This document shows, in pieces, positions 1-9,756 of a stretch of DNA of 64,000 bases. A program made the translations under genes and the position numbers. Numbering within the stretch: position 1 is the stretch's first letter; each line of letters begins with the position of its first letter. Origin of the DNA: Echeneis naucrates (taxonomy: Eukaryota; Chordata; Actinopteri; Carangiformes; Echeneidae). The stretch lies in the NCBI RefSeq assembly GCF_900963305.1, contig NC_042514.1, positions 18,690,029-18,754,028 on the forward strand, given 5' to 3'. The notes under the pieces were generated by a model. It did no database searches. It was not told the origin of the DNA and saw only the letters and a list, made by a program, of their open reading frames with translations.

Positions 1-300
1 CTGGGGCCGACTACATCTGGCGAGAGATACAGGCCCCACAGGTCCTGGAGCCCAAGAGAGAGGTGGGGGCTTGCACCAGCCCAAGAAGGAGCCACAGACA
101 ACAGCAGACCTCTGATTTGGAAGACCGTCTTTTATCAATTCTAGAAGAGCCAAATATGAAACCTGACAGTAAGCTCGATGAGTGTTATCACTTCTCACTG
201 AGCCTCATCCCACAACTGGACCAAAACAGGAGGCGGCAGGCAATAATTGGCATTTTAACTTGCTGCATGACATAGAGAGCAGCACCGCTTCAATGCAGCA
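1..300 (+). pseudogene. PIF/Harbinger accessory (MADF/BESS-type) gene, 3' part
   Basis: An open frame from 63 to 275 (70 aa) ends in a BESS-like motif, DECYHFSLSLIPQLDQ followed by a basic stretch. That motif is typical of the Myb/MADF-BESS DNA-binding partner of PIF/Harbinger transposases. It is near-identical to 22619-22918, where more of the 5' end is present, so the window edge cuts this copy. No intact start or MADF domain is visible here. The assignment is by motif only. Confidence 0.5.
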
Positions 301-505
301 GTCAAGAAAGCAACAAAACTGCACCTGACCTCAATATCCCTCACACCCCGCTCCTTCCGATGAAATGATTTCTGACATGCATCGGTGCTTTCATGAAAGC
401 TGCGCTTGCCCTTATCGGTGCATAACCAAAAACCTGATCTCTAAACTGACAGATGTAGATATTGGCCAGTAAATGAAGGAGGAATCTGGAAATGAAACAT
501 TACAT

Positions 506-555
506 GATCTCTGTTGCGTGTTAAGCAAACGTGATGACCACTACACTACGCAATC
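506..555 (-). pseudogene. tRNA-Val-like fragment (5' half)
   Basis: The D arm and an AAC-type anticodon region are recognisable. The T arm and 3' acceptor strand are replaced by unrelated sequence. Confidence 0.5.
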
Positions 556-748
556 CTGCAAGGGTTATGCAATTCCCCTTCTGAAGAAATACCATCATTA
601 CTACGGAACGTCCAGAAAGCAAAAATGCAAGTGATGCAGCAAACACAGAGCTGAAGCCAATTCTCTACTCTAATGCAGAGGTAGTCCTTACCAAATACAC
701 AGATTCTGCTCTCCTGCATTTCCCCATAATCAAAGGCAACAGCCAATC

Positions 749-821
749 TGTTTCTGCCCAGGTTCAAAATGAGGCTCTTTCACGTGTTAGGCAAACGTGA
801 TAACCACTACACTACGGAAAC
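749..821 (-). pseudogene. tRNA-Val (AAC)-like, degraded T arm
   Basis: Length is 73 nt with anticodon AAC. Two T-stem pairs are lost and the T loop no longer reads TTCGAAA, so the B box is damaged. The D arm matches the vertebrate tRNA-Val form. Confidence 0.6.
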
Positions 822-1023
822 CTGCACAGGGTGTTCCTTTCTCCTTTGCGATGAAATGCCATCGTTACGACAGCAATTACAGAAGCTGAGGATGCAAGCA
901 ATGGACCAAACAAACAGCTGAAGCTAATTCTCCAATCTAAATCAGAGATAGCTCTTACCAAATACACAGGTGTGGCTCTCCTGCATTTTTTTTTTTTTCA
1001 ATTTTTAGAGCCGACAGCAAATC

Positions 1024-1096
1024 TGTGCCTGCCCAGGTTCGAACTGGGGAGCTTTCACGTGTAAGGCGAACATGATGACCAATACACCACAGAAAC
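1024..1096 (-). tRNA. tRNA-Val (TAC), weak
   Basis: Anticodon TAC. The T stem is intact. The acceptor stem has one mismatch (3:70) and one wobble. The A-box region differs from the array consensus, so function is doubtful. Confidence 0.6.
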
Positions 1097-1513
1097 CTGA
1101 ACACAAGCGACTCCGCCCCTTCCAATCTAAACTGAACAGGTACTTTCATAAAAGCTGCTTTTGCTCTTATTGTTGCATCACTGAAATTTGGTCTTCCTAC
1201 AAATAGATGTAGATACTGGCAGGTATCCTCACGAGAAGTCTTGAATTGAAGAATCAGATGATCTCTGACATCGTTACTTTGAATATTGAAGTAGCTGAGA
1301 ATGCAAGCAAAGCACCAAAAACATCGCTAAAGCCAATTCTCGAATTGAATTAAGAGGTATGCATTAACTAAAAACAGACGCTGCATTACTACAGCAATTA
1401 CACAAAGAAAACAGCTGACGCAAATTCTCTAATCTAAATCAGAGGTGGCACTTACCAAATACACAGGTCCAGCTTGTCTGCATTTTTCCCATATTTAGAG
1501 CCGACAGCAAATC

Positions 1514-1586
1514 TGTTTCCGCCCAGGTTCGAACTGGGGATCTTTCACGTGTAAGGCAAACATGATGACCACTACACTACGGAAAC
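1514..1586 (-). tRNA. tRNA-Val (TAC)
   Basis: Anticodon TAC. All seven acceptor pairs and all five T-stem pairs form, with A73. The anticodon stem contains G-U wobbles. No T4 run lies close downstream. Confidence 0.78.
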
Positions 1587-1617
1587 CTGAACACAAGCTC
1601 CTCCGCCCCTTCTGTCA

Positions 1618-1982
1618 GGTTTAAGCCACCTAGAAAATTATTAAACTAGTTACAGGACGTTGCAGCTCTAAAGGGCGGGGAAATACACAGCTGCAACGTA
1701 GTAGATGAATAGTTGCTTGTTGAATAATCATATTCACGTTACGCCTCTGAAACATGACACACGAACACTTTGAGGAGCTAGTTCATAACCAAAGTAATCT
1801 GGTTTCAGCCTCCTCCTGTTTTCATGTTCCTCTTCGAAGGTCGTTGCTTATCTTCCGGAGGTATGATCTCAGTTCCTGTAAGAAAAACACAAGTTTCTGC
1901 ATTCCTGCAGGGTTAGTAAAAGTAGAGCAATACTGTGATAATCATTTTATGTATTTTTATTCTAACACCTTCCAATCTAATG
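1618..1982. repeat. Unknown spacer block with 10-bp inverted repeat
   Basis: This block contains a perfect inverted repeat, CGTTGCAGCT (1658-1667) and AGCTGCAACG (1689-1698), around a 21-nt loop. Near-identical copies lie at 9757-10120, 24234-24598 and 27342-27705. The 78-aa open frame inside resembles nothing I recognise, and its conservation follows from recent duplication. Confidence 0.6.
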
Positions 1983-2166
1983 ATTTCTGACGTGAACGGG
2001 TACTTTCATAAAAGCTGCATTTATTCTTATTGTTGCATCACCGAAATTTGGTCTTCCTACGAATAGATGCAGATACTGTCAGGTATACTCATGAGAAGTC
2101 TTGAAGTGAAGCATCAGCTGACCACTGACCTCTCTGCATTCGTTGAAAAAAAAAACAAAGAAGTTG

Positions 2167-2239
2167 TGTTTTTGCCCAGTTTCGAACTCGGGACCTTTCA
2201 CATGTGAGGCAAACGTGATGACCACTACACTACAAAAAA
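2167..2239 (-). pseudogene. tRNA-Val (CAC)-like, degraded
   Basis: Anticodon CAC in a CTCACAT loop. The acceptor 5' strand is altered and one T-stem pair is lost. An A-rich tract on the plus strand provides downstream T-runs. Confidence 0.55.
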
Positions 2240-2400
2240 CTGCACAGGACACGCTCTTCCCCTTGATGATTAAATGCCATGGTTAATACGAAAATTGAAG
2301 CAGCTGAAAATGCAAGGAAAGAAGCCAATTCTCGAATTGAATTAAGAGGTATACATTAACTAAAAACAGACGATGATTTATTTCCAGCTGACAGCAAAGA

Positions 2401-2473
2401 TGTTCCCACCCAATTTCAAACTGGGCACCTTTCGCACGTGAGGCGAACGTGATGACCACTACACTACGGAACC
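2401..2473 (-). pseudogene. tRNA-Val (CAC)-like, degraded
   Basis: Anticodon CAC in a CTCACGT loop. The acceptor stem is weakened by a mismatch and wobbles, and T-loop C56 is replaced by T. Confidence 0.55.
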
Positions 2474-2581
2474 CTGGACCGGTTACATCCTTCCGCTTAT
2501 GAAGAAATGCCATCGTTACTACTGTTGCGATCGCCTCCCACGTGCTCTGAAAAGAACAATAGAGAGGTCTACATCCTGAAG

Positions 2582-2796
2582 CCTGGGCCAGAGTTGTCGG
2601 CCTGTTTGGAAATGACGCCATGTCTCCAGGATCCACCCCTAGGGTGTGGTTCTGAGTTTGAAGAGGAGGGCATTTGCTAGACGCCAGCGCCCTCAGCAGG
2701 GATCTCCGATGACGTCACACAGGTAATAAAGACGCTCCATGGCTCTTGATCTTCGCTTTTTCCCAGTGCCCCGGTTGTGGGAGAGAGCTGTCCCAG
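2582..2796. repeat. Module M (uncharacterised array module), representative copy
   Basis: Module M is about 220 bp. It begins near AGCCTGGGCCAGAGTTGTC, contains palindromes GGCGCC and TGACGTCA (CRE-like) and an AATAAA, and ends near GAGAGCTGTCCCAGC. To its right lies either L2 reverse transcriptase or the pol fossil. Full copies start near 6412, 7632, 8977, 11170, 12648, 18744, 20282, 25220, 26564, 28755, 30230, 36470, 37688, 39727, 41031, 46087, 47496, 48408, 49250, 50380, 51323, 53427, 59393 and 60423. Partial copies start near 14332, 21760, 31871, 33842, 34740, 39170, 40663, 42984, 44063, 54905 and 61869. I do not recognise its origin. Confidence 0.75.
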
Positions 2797-3938
2797 CTTT
2801 TGTCTGGACCTCTCCAATGATATTCTAATTGCTTCAGACAATGGATCAGCCTCCATACTTCTCCTTTTGGATCTTAGTGCTGCTTTCGACACCATAGATC
2901 ATAATATTTTACTACAGAGACTGGAACATGAAATTGGGATTAAAGGAACTGCAGTAAGGTGGTTCCAATCCTATTTATCAGATAGACATCAGTTAGCTCA
3001 TGTTAACAACAGCTCCTCCTCATGCGCTGCAGTCTGTTATGGAGTCCCACAAGGTTCGCTACTTGGACCAATCCTCTTTACGCTTCATCTACTTCCTCTA
3101 GGCAACATTATCAGGACATCAGACATGTCTTGAACACATACAAGTCTGGATGACCCATCATTTTTTACTCCTTAATTCTGACAAAACTGAAGTTGTTGTA
3201 CTCGGCCCTAAGCACCTCAGAGAAATGCTACCTAATCGTAATCAGTCTGGATGGCATTACGTTGGTGTCCAGCTCCACTGTAAGAAACCTCGGAGTAACC
3301 TTTGACCAGGACATGTCCTTTGTCCCTGACATAAAAGAAGTCAGTAGGGCAGCTTTGTTCCACCTGAGAAAAATTAAGAAAATCAGAGACATCCTCTCTC
3401 AGGATGATGCAGAAAAATTCGTCCAAGTATTTGTAACTTCTAGGCTGGACTACTGTAACTCGTTACTATCTAGATGTCCAAACAAATCTCTGAAAGGCCT
3501 TCAGTTGATTCAGAACGCTACTGCAAGAAAATTAACAGGCACTAGGAAATGAGATCACATCTCTCTCGTGTTAGCTGCTTTTCATTGGCTGCCAGTAAAA
3601 TATAGAGTAGAATTTAAAATCCTTCCGTTAACATATAAAGCTCTTAATGGCTGAGCTCCATCACGTCTCAGAGAGCTCATAGTTCCTTACTGTCTTAGTA
3701 GGCCACTCCACTCTCTAGTGGAGGTTAACTTGTGGTTCCTAGAGTCTTCAAGAAGAAATCTGGAGGCAGCTCTTTCAGTTAACAGGCTCCTCTTCTATGG
3801 AACCAACTTCCAGTATCGTTTTGGGGGGCGGACTCTTTAGCAATTTTCAAGATCAGGCTGAAAATTTTCTTATATGACAGAGCTTATAGTTAAAAAGTTA
3901 AAGTCCTCTACTCTTTAGCTATGCTACTATAGGCCTAA

Positions 3939-3974
<36 letters not shown>

Positions 3975-4262
3975 TCTCTCCCTCCCTCCCCCCTGCATGT
4001 GCTGATAAGAACCATGCTTCTTAAAAATCCCTGTTTCTCCCAGTTCTAAGCATTTGTACTGCATTTACTAACCATGTTTTCTCTGTCTCTCCCAGCTCCT
4101 CTCCTCACTCCCTGTCCTCATCCTGCAAGTGGTGACTCATCGCCATACCATGTTCCTGCAAGGCCTAGACCTCTAGACCTGCTCTTCATGTAAAGTACCT
4201 TTATGTCACTTTGTTATGATTTGGCGCAATACAAAGACCTGCCCCTCATGTAATTTTACTAC
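2797..4262 (+). mobile_element. L2 LINE fragment (RT to 3' UTR), internally deleted
   Basis: This is the longest L2 fragment in the array apart from the copy at 55.25 kb. Frames at 2777-3133 and 3193-3552 match the RT palm ([34 protein letters not shown]) and the C-terminal RT region. The sequence passes directly from GNIIR to the region after the active site, so the [13 protein letters not shown] segment is missing. A CT-rich 3' UTR follows. Several stops and frame changes are present, so the fragment cannot encode an enzyme. Confidence 0.88.
3941..3990. repeat. (CT)n microsatellite in L2 3' UTR
   Basis: An uninterrupted then imperfect CT run, at the same place in the 3' UTR as the CT run of the L2 at 55.25 kb. 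Confidence 0.9.
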
Positions 4263-4324
4263 GAAAATTGAAGCAGCTGAGAATGCAAGGCAAAAAAAAA
4301 AGGCACCGAAAAAAAATTAAGTTG

Positions 4325-4398
4325 TGTTTCTGCCCAGTTTCAAAATGGGGACCTTTTAGCGTGTGAGACAAACGTGACGACCACTACACTACAGAAAC
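4325..4398 (-). pseudogene. tRNA-Val (CAC)-like, 74 nt
   Basis: The anticodon is CAC, but one extra base lies beside the anticodon stem. The T loop has lost C56 and one T-stem pair. Confidence 0.55.
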
Positions 4399-4535
4399 CT
4401 GCCCCGGGCACGCTCTTCCCATTGACGATGAAATGCCATCGTTACTTCAAATATTGAAGTCGCTGAGAATGCAAGCAACGCATCAAAAACATCGCGAAAG
4501 CAAATGCTCTAATCGAATTAAGAGGTATGCCTTCA

Positions 4536-4720
4536 CTTCGCTACTTGGACCAATCCTCTTTACTGTACTACTACTGTACTACTGGACTACTGTAACTCGT
4601 TACTATCTAGATGTCCAAACAAATCTCTGAAAGGCCTCTAGACCTGCTCTTCGTGTAAAGTACCTTGATGTCACGTTGTTATGATTTGGCGCAATACAAA
4701 GACCTGCCCCTCATGTAATT
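4536..4720 (+). mobile_element. L2 LINE scraps (RT and 3' end)
   Basis: A short RT piece (CTACTTGGACCAATCCTC) is followed by the C-terminal piece encoding [18 protein letters not shown] and then the L2 3' end (TTATGATTTGGCGCAATAC). Confidence 0.7.
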
Positions 4721-4856
4721 TTACTACGAAAATTGAAGCAGCTGAGAATGCAAGGCAAGAACCAAAAACATCGCTAAAGCCAATTTTTCTAATTGAATTA
4801 AGAGGTATGTCTTAACTGAAAGGAGATGCTGATTTATTTCCAATTGACAGCAAACA

Positions 4857-4929
4857 TGTTTCCACCCAGTTTCGAACTGGGGACCTTTCGCGTGTGAGGC
4901 TAACGTGATGACCACTACACTACGGAAAC
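4857..4929 (-). tRNA. tRNA-Val (CAC)
   Basis: Anticodon CAC, T arm intact, A73. The acceptor has a wobble at 7:66 and the anticodon stem has one A-C mismatch at 29:41. Confidence 0.72.
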
Positions 4930-4961
4930 CTGCACAGGTCACTGCCTTCCCCTCAGAGTTC

Positions 4962-5034
4962 TGTTTTTGCCCAGTTTCGAACTGGGGACCTTTCGCGTAT
5001 TAGGCGAACGTGATGACCACTATACTACAGAAAC
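4962..5034 (-). tRNA. tRNA-Val body with Ile anticodon AAT
   Basis: The body is that of the array tRNA-Val, but the loop is CTAATAC, giving anticodon AAT (reads AUU, Ile). The T arm is intact. The acceptor has one C-A mismatch (5:68). Sister copies lie at 15405, 17294 and 63202. Confidence 0.7.
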
Positions 5035-5212
5035 GTGCACGGGCCAGCCCCTTCCCCTTGATGATGAAAAGCCATCGTTACTACGAAAATTTAAGCAACT
5101 GAGAATGCAAGGCAAGAACCAAAAACATCGCGAAAGCCAATTCTCTAATTGAATTAAGAGGTATGCAGTAACTAAAAAGAAATGCTGCTCTGTTTCCAGC
5201 TGACAGCAAACA

Positions 5213-5248
5213 TGCTTCCGCCCAGTTTCGAACTGGGGACCTTTTACC
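5213..5248 (-). pseudogene. tRNA-Val stub (3' acceptor strand and T arm only)
   Basis: The 3' acceptor strand and T arm are present. The sequence switches to L2 at about the variable loop. The same junction recurs at 15656, 17545 and 63453. Confidence 0.7.
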
Positions 5249-5602
5249 ACAGAGAAATGCTATCTAATCATAATCAGTCTGGATGGCATTACGTTGGCTT
5301 CCAGCTCCACTGTAAGAAACCTTGGTGGAACCTTTGACCAGGACATGTCCTTTGTCCCTCACATAAAAGAAGTCAGTAGGGCAGCTTTGTTCCACCTGAG
5401 AAACATCAGGAAAATCAGAGACATCCTCTCTCAGGATGATGCAGAAAAACTCGTCCATGCATTTGTAACTTTCAGTCTGGACTACTGTAACTCGTTACTA
5501 TCTAGATGTCCAAACAAATCTCTGAAAGGCCTCTAGACCTGCTATTCATGTAAAGTACCTTTATGTCACGTTGTTATGATTTGGCGCAATACAAAGACCT
5601 GC
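5249..5602 (+). mobile_element. L2 LINE fragment (RT C-terminus and 3' end)
   Basis: The frame at 5294-5536 matches the L2 region [20 protein letters not shown] through [18 protein letters not shown]. It then jumps to the 3' end with TTATGATTTGGCGCAATAC. Copies lie at 15689, 17579 and 63488. Confidence 0.85.
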
Positions 5603-5751
5603 CCCTCATGTAATTTTACTACGAAAATTGAAGCAGCTGAGAATGCAAGGCAAGAACCAAAAACATCGCTAAAGGCAATTCTTTAATCGAATAAAGAGGT
5701 ATGCATTAACTGGAAAAAAGACGCTGATTTATTTCCAGCTGACAGCAAAGA

Positions 5752-5824
5752 TGTTTCCGCCCAGTTTCGAACTGGGGACCTTTCACGTGTTAGGCGAACG
5801 TGATGACCACTACACTACTGAAAC
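5752..5824 (-). tRNA. tRNA-Val (AAC)
   Basis: Anticodon AAC, T arm intact, A73. One acceptor mismatch at 6:67 and one wobble in the anticodon stem. Confidence 0.72.
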
Positions 5825-6044
5825 CTGAAAGCAAGGGGTTCCGCCCCTTCCAATCTAATGATTTCTGACGTGAACAGGAACTTTCATAAAAGCTGCATTT
5901 GCTCTTCCAGTTGCATCACCGAAATTTGGTCTTCCTAAGAATAGATGCAGATACTGGCAGGTATATTCAATAAAAGTCTTGAAGTGAAGCATCAGCTGAC
6001 CTCTGACCTCTCTGCCTTTGTTGAAAAAGAATTACAGAAAATAC

Positions 6045-6117
6045 TGTTCCTGCCCAGTTTCGAACTGGGGACCTTCCGCGTGTGAGGCGAACGTGATGAC
6101 CACTACACCACAGAAAC
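6045..6117 (-). tRNA. tRNA-Val (CAC)
   Basis: Anticodon CAC, T arm intact, A73. There are acceptor wobble 4:69 and anticodon-stem wobble 27:43. A TTTT run lies just downstream. Confidence 0.8.
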
Positions 6118-6234
6118 GTGTACAGGACACCCTCTTCCCCTTGATGATGAAATGCCATCGTTAATACGAAAATTGAAGCAACTGAGAATGCAAGGCAGGA
6201 ACCAAAAACATCTGTTTCCAGCTGACAGCAAACA

Positions 6235-6307
6235 TGTTTCCGCCCAGTTTCGAACTGGGGACCTTTCCCGTGTTAGGCGAACGTGATGACCACTACACTA
6301 CAGAAAC
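6235..6307 (-). tRNA. tRNA-Val (AAC)
   Basis: Anticodon AAC, T arm intact, A73. There is one acceptor wobble (6:67) and one G-G mismatch in the anticodon stem. Confidence 0.72.
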
Positions 6308-6633
6308 CCACACAGGTTACCTCCTTCCGCTTATCAAGAAATGCCATCGTTACTACTGTTGTGATGGCCTCCCACGTGCTCTGAAAAGAACAATAGAGAG
6401 GCCTCCATCCTGAAGCCTGGGCCAGAGTTGTCTGCCTGTTTGGAAATGGCGCCATGACCCCAGGATCCACCCCTAGGGTGTGGTTCTGAGTTTGAACAGG
6501 AGGGCATTTGCTAGACACCAGCGCCCTCAGCAGGGATCCCCGATGACGTCACACAGGTAATAAAGACACTCCATGGCTCTTGATCTTCACTTTTTCCCAG
6601 TGCCCCGGTTGTGGGAGAGAGCTTTCCCAGCTT

Positions 6634-6925
6634 TTGTCTGGACCTCTCCAATGATATTCTAATTGCTTCAGACAATGGATCAGCCTCCATACTTCTCCTT
6701 TTGGATCTTAGTGCTGCTTTCGACACCATAGATCATAATATTTTACTACAGAGACTGGAACATGAAATTGGGATTAAAGGAACTGCAATAAGGTGGTTCA
6801 AATCCTATTTATCAGATAGACATCAGTTTCTTCATGTTCACAACAGCTCCTCCTCATGCAATGCAGTCAGTTATGGAGTCCCACAGGTTTGGGTACTTGG
6901 ACCAATCGTCTTTACGCTTCATCTA
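6634..6925 (+). mobile_element. L2 LINE RT fragment
   Basis: The fragment encodes [20 protein letters not shown] through GVPQVWVLGPIVFTLHL, the RT palm up to just before the active-site strand. It is flanked left by module M and right by a tRNA spacer. GVPQG has become GVPQV. Confidence 0.88.
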
Positions 6926-7264
6926 GGCACCAAATGCCATCTTTACTACCGCAATTACACAATGAATTGACCAAACAAACAGCTGAAGCCAACATTTTCT
7001 ATTCTAATTCAGAGGTAGCACTTACCAAATACACAGGTCATACTCGCTCCACGGCTCTCGATCTTCGCTGTTTCCCAGTGCCCCGGTTGTGGGAGAGAGC
7101 TGTTCCAGCTTTCGTCTGGACCTCTGATTGTTGCATCACCGAAATTTGCTCTTCCTACTAATAGACGCAGATACTGGCAGGTCTACTCACGAGAAGTCTT
7201 GAAGTGAAGCATCAGCTGATCTCTGACCTCTCTGCCGTTGTTGAAAAAGAATAACTGAAAAAAC

Positions 7265-7337
7265 AGTTTCTGCCCAGTTTCGAACTGGGGACCTTTCGCG
7301 TGTGAGGCGAACGTGATGACCACTACACTACAGAAAC
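7265..7337 (-). tRNA. tRNA-Val (CAC)
   Basis: Anticodon CAC. Acceptor, anticodon and T stems pair fully. The discriminator is U73 rather than A73. A T6 run starts within about 5 nt downstream. Confidence 0.88.
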
Positions 7338-7454
7338 CTGCACAGGCCAGCCCCTTCCCCTTGATGATGAAATGCCATCGTTAATACGAAAATTGAAGCA
7401 ACTGAGAATGCAAGGCAGGAACCAAAAACATCTGTTTCCAGTTGACAGCAAAGA

Positions 7455-7527
7455 TGTTTCCGCCCAGTTTCGAACTGGGGACCTTTCGCGTGTTAGGCGA
7501 ACGTGATGACCACTACACTACGGAAAC
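7455..7527 (-). tRNA. tRNA-Val (AAC)
   Basis: Anticodon AAC with full acceptor, anticodon and T-stem pairing, and A73. The nearest strong T-run is about 30 nt downstream. Confidence 0.9.
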
Positions 7528-7854
7528 CCGCACAGATCACCTCCTTCCGCTTATCAAGAAATGCCATCATTACCACTGTTGCGATAGCCTCCCACGTGCT
7601 CTGAAAAGAACAATCGAGAATCCTACATCCTGAAGCCTGGGCCAGAGTTGTCTACCTGTTTGAAAATGGCGCCATGACCCCAGGATCCACCCCTAGGGTA
7701 TGGTTTTGAGTTTGAACAGGAGGGCATTTGCCAAACGCCAGCGCCCTCAGCAGGGATCCCCGATGACATCACACAGGTAATAAAAACGCTTCATGGCTCT
7801 TGATCTTCGCTTTTTCCCAGTGCCCCAGTTGTGGTAGAGAGCTGCCCCAGCTTT

Positions 7855-8318
7855 CGAGTAGCAGCAGCGGTGTCCCTGACACCAGAACAATTGCAGTGGT
7901 ATCAGATGTCGGAAGAGGCCGTCCCACAAGTGTCTCTGGCTTTACATCCTAAACATCAGGTTAAAGAATTGGGTGGGATGGTAAAACTAGCATTAGCACA
8001 GGATGATTGGGTTATCACGGACATTCGCGGAGTACTTTATTCGGCTAGAGCCAACATATACTCAATTCAAGTAGAAGCCGTAGATAGCTCAGTTCTGGAG
8101 GAGGCCCAGGTCTCCCGGTTTCAGGGTCTATCATTGACTCTCTACCAGAGTCCCTATGGGCGCAGGGCCCAACAGAAGTGCGACTGGTGCAATGTGAACC
8201 ATTAACTTTTGAGGTGAACACCTCTGATCCAGTGTGGATCAATCAGTACCCCCACAAGCCCCAAGCAGAGGAGGGCATCGCAGACACCATTCAGGGCCTC
8301 ATATCACAGGGCGTATGA
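7855..8318 (+). mobile_element. Endogenous retrovirus fossil, pol fragment (copy 1 of 15)
   Basis: This is a fossil fragment of class I (gamma/epsilon-like) retroviral pol. Its right part matches the start of reverse transcriptase (for example INQYPHKPQAEEGIADTIQG), comparable with the QYP..EA..GI segment of MLV RT. The left part is the preceding protease/RT linker region and is less certain. No LTR, gag or env is seen. The element is broken and only a fragment. It sits between module M and a tRNA-CAC gene. Near-identity among copies implies recent amplification as part of the array, while the insertion itself may be older. Confidence 0.75.
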
Positions 8319-8363
8319 TCTCTGACCTCTCTGCCGTTGTTGAAAAAGAATAACTGAAAACAC

Positions 8364-8436
8364 AGTTTCTGCCCAGTTTCGAACTGGGGACCTTTCGCGT
8401 GTGAGGCGAACGTGATGACCACTACACTACAGAAAC
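8364..8436 (-). tRNA. tRNA-Val (CAC)
   Basis: Anticodon CAC with all stems paired. U73. A TTTT run lies 4 nt downstream of the 3' end. Confidence 0.88.
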
Positions 8437-8553
8437 CTGCACAGGACACCATCTTCCCCTTGATGATGAAATGCCATCGTTAATACGAAAATTGAAGCAA
8501 CTGAGAATGCAAGGCAGGAACCAAAAACATCTGTTTCCAGCTGACAGCAAACA

Positions 8554-8626
8554 TGTTCCCGCCCAGCTTCGAACTGGGGACCTTTCGCGTGTTAGGCGAA
8601 CGTGATGACCACTACACTACGGAAAC
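8554..8626 (-). tRNA. tRNA-Val (AAC)
   Basis: Anticodon AAC, A73, stems intact with one acceptor wobble (4:69). The T loop is TTCGAAG. Confidence 0.85.
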
Positions 8627-8799
8627 CTGCACTGGTCACTCCCTTCCCCTTGACGATGAAATGCCATCGTTACTTCGAATATTGCTGACAATGCAAGGGA
8701 AGAACCAAAAACATCGCTAAAGGCAATTCTTTAATCGAATTAAGAGGTATGCATTAACTGGAAAAAAGACGCTGATTTATTTCCAGCTGACAGCAAAGA

Positions 8800-8872
8800 T
8801 GTTTCTGTCCAGTTTCGAACTGGGGACCTTTCGCGTGTGAGGCGAACGTGATGACCACAACACTACAGAAAC
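8800..8872 (-). tRNA. tRNA-Val (CAC)
   Basis: Anticodon CAC, A73. There is one T-stem mismatch (49:65) and a changed base in the A-box region. Confidence 0.7.
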
Positions 8873-9201
8873 CTGTACAGGACACCCTCTTCCCCTTGAT
8901 GATGAAATGCCATCGTTACTACTGTTGTGATGGCCTCCCACGTGCTCTGAAAAGAACAATAGAGAGGCCTACATCCTGAAGCCTGGGCCAGAGTTGTCTG
9001 CCTGTTTGGAAATGGCGCCATGACCCCAGGATCCAACCCTAGGGTGTGGTTCTGAGTTTGAAGAGGAGGGCATTTGCTAGACACCAGCGCCCTCAGCAGG
9101 GATCCCCGATGACGTCACACAGGTAATAAAGACGCTCCATGGCTGTTGATCTTCGCTTTTTCCCAGTGCCCCGGTTGTGGGAGAGAGCTGTCCCAGCTTT
9201 T

Positions 9202-9314
9202 GTCTAGACCTCTCCAATGATATTCTAATTGCTTCAGACAATGGATCAGCCTCCATACTTCTCCTTTTGGATCTTAGTGCTGCTTTTGACACCATAGATC
9301 ACAATATTTTATGA
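9202..9314 (+). mobile_element. L2 LINE RT fragment (short)
   Basis: Only the segment encoding [20 protein letters not shown] to about TIDHNIL remains. It joins directly to a tRNA spacer block. Confidence 0.8.
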
Positions 9315-9653
9315 GCATCACTGAAATTTGGTCTTCCTACAAATAGATGTAGATACTGGCAGGTATCCTCACGAGAAGTCTTGAATTGAAGAATCAGATG
9401 ATCTCTGACATCGTTAATTTGAATATTGAAGTAGCTGAGAATGCAAGCAAAGCACCAAAAACATTGCTAAAGCCAATTCTCGAATTGAATTAAGAGGTAT
9501 GCATTAACTAAAAACAGACGCTGCATTACTACAGCAATTACACAAAGAAAACAGCGGACGCAAATTCTCTAATCTAAATCAGAGGTGGCACTTACCAAAT
9601 ACACAGGTCCAGCTTGTCTGCATTTTTCCCATATTTAGAGCCGACAGCAAATC

Positions 9654-9726
9654 TGTTTCCGCCCAGGTTCGAACTGGGGATCTTTCACGTGTAAGGCGAA
9701 CATTATGACCACTACACTACGGAAAC
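9654..9726 (-). tRNA. tRNA-Val (TAC)
   Basis: Anticodon TAC with full acceptor and T stems and A73. One base of the D stem is changed relative to the copy at 1514. Confidence 0.78.
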
Positions 9727-9756
9727 CTGAACACAAGCTCCTCCGCCCCTTCTGTC

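Noticed and set aside
1754-1990. 78-aa ORF repeated four times as a host gene
   Set aside because: Present only in recently duplicated blocks, with no recognisable domain and no supporting promoter or splice signals.
2610-2640. Retroviral primer-binding site at TGGCGCC in module M
   Set aside because: The match to a tRNA 3' end is only partial, and no LTR lies on the expected side. Too weak to call.
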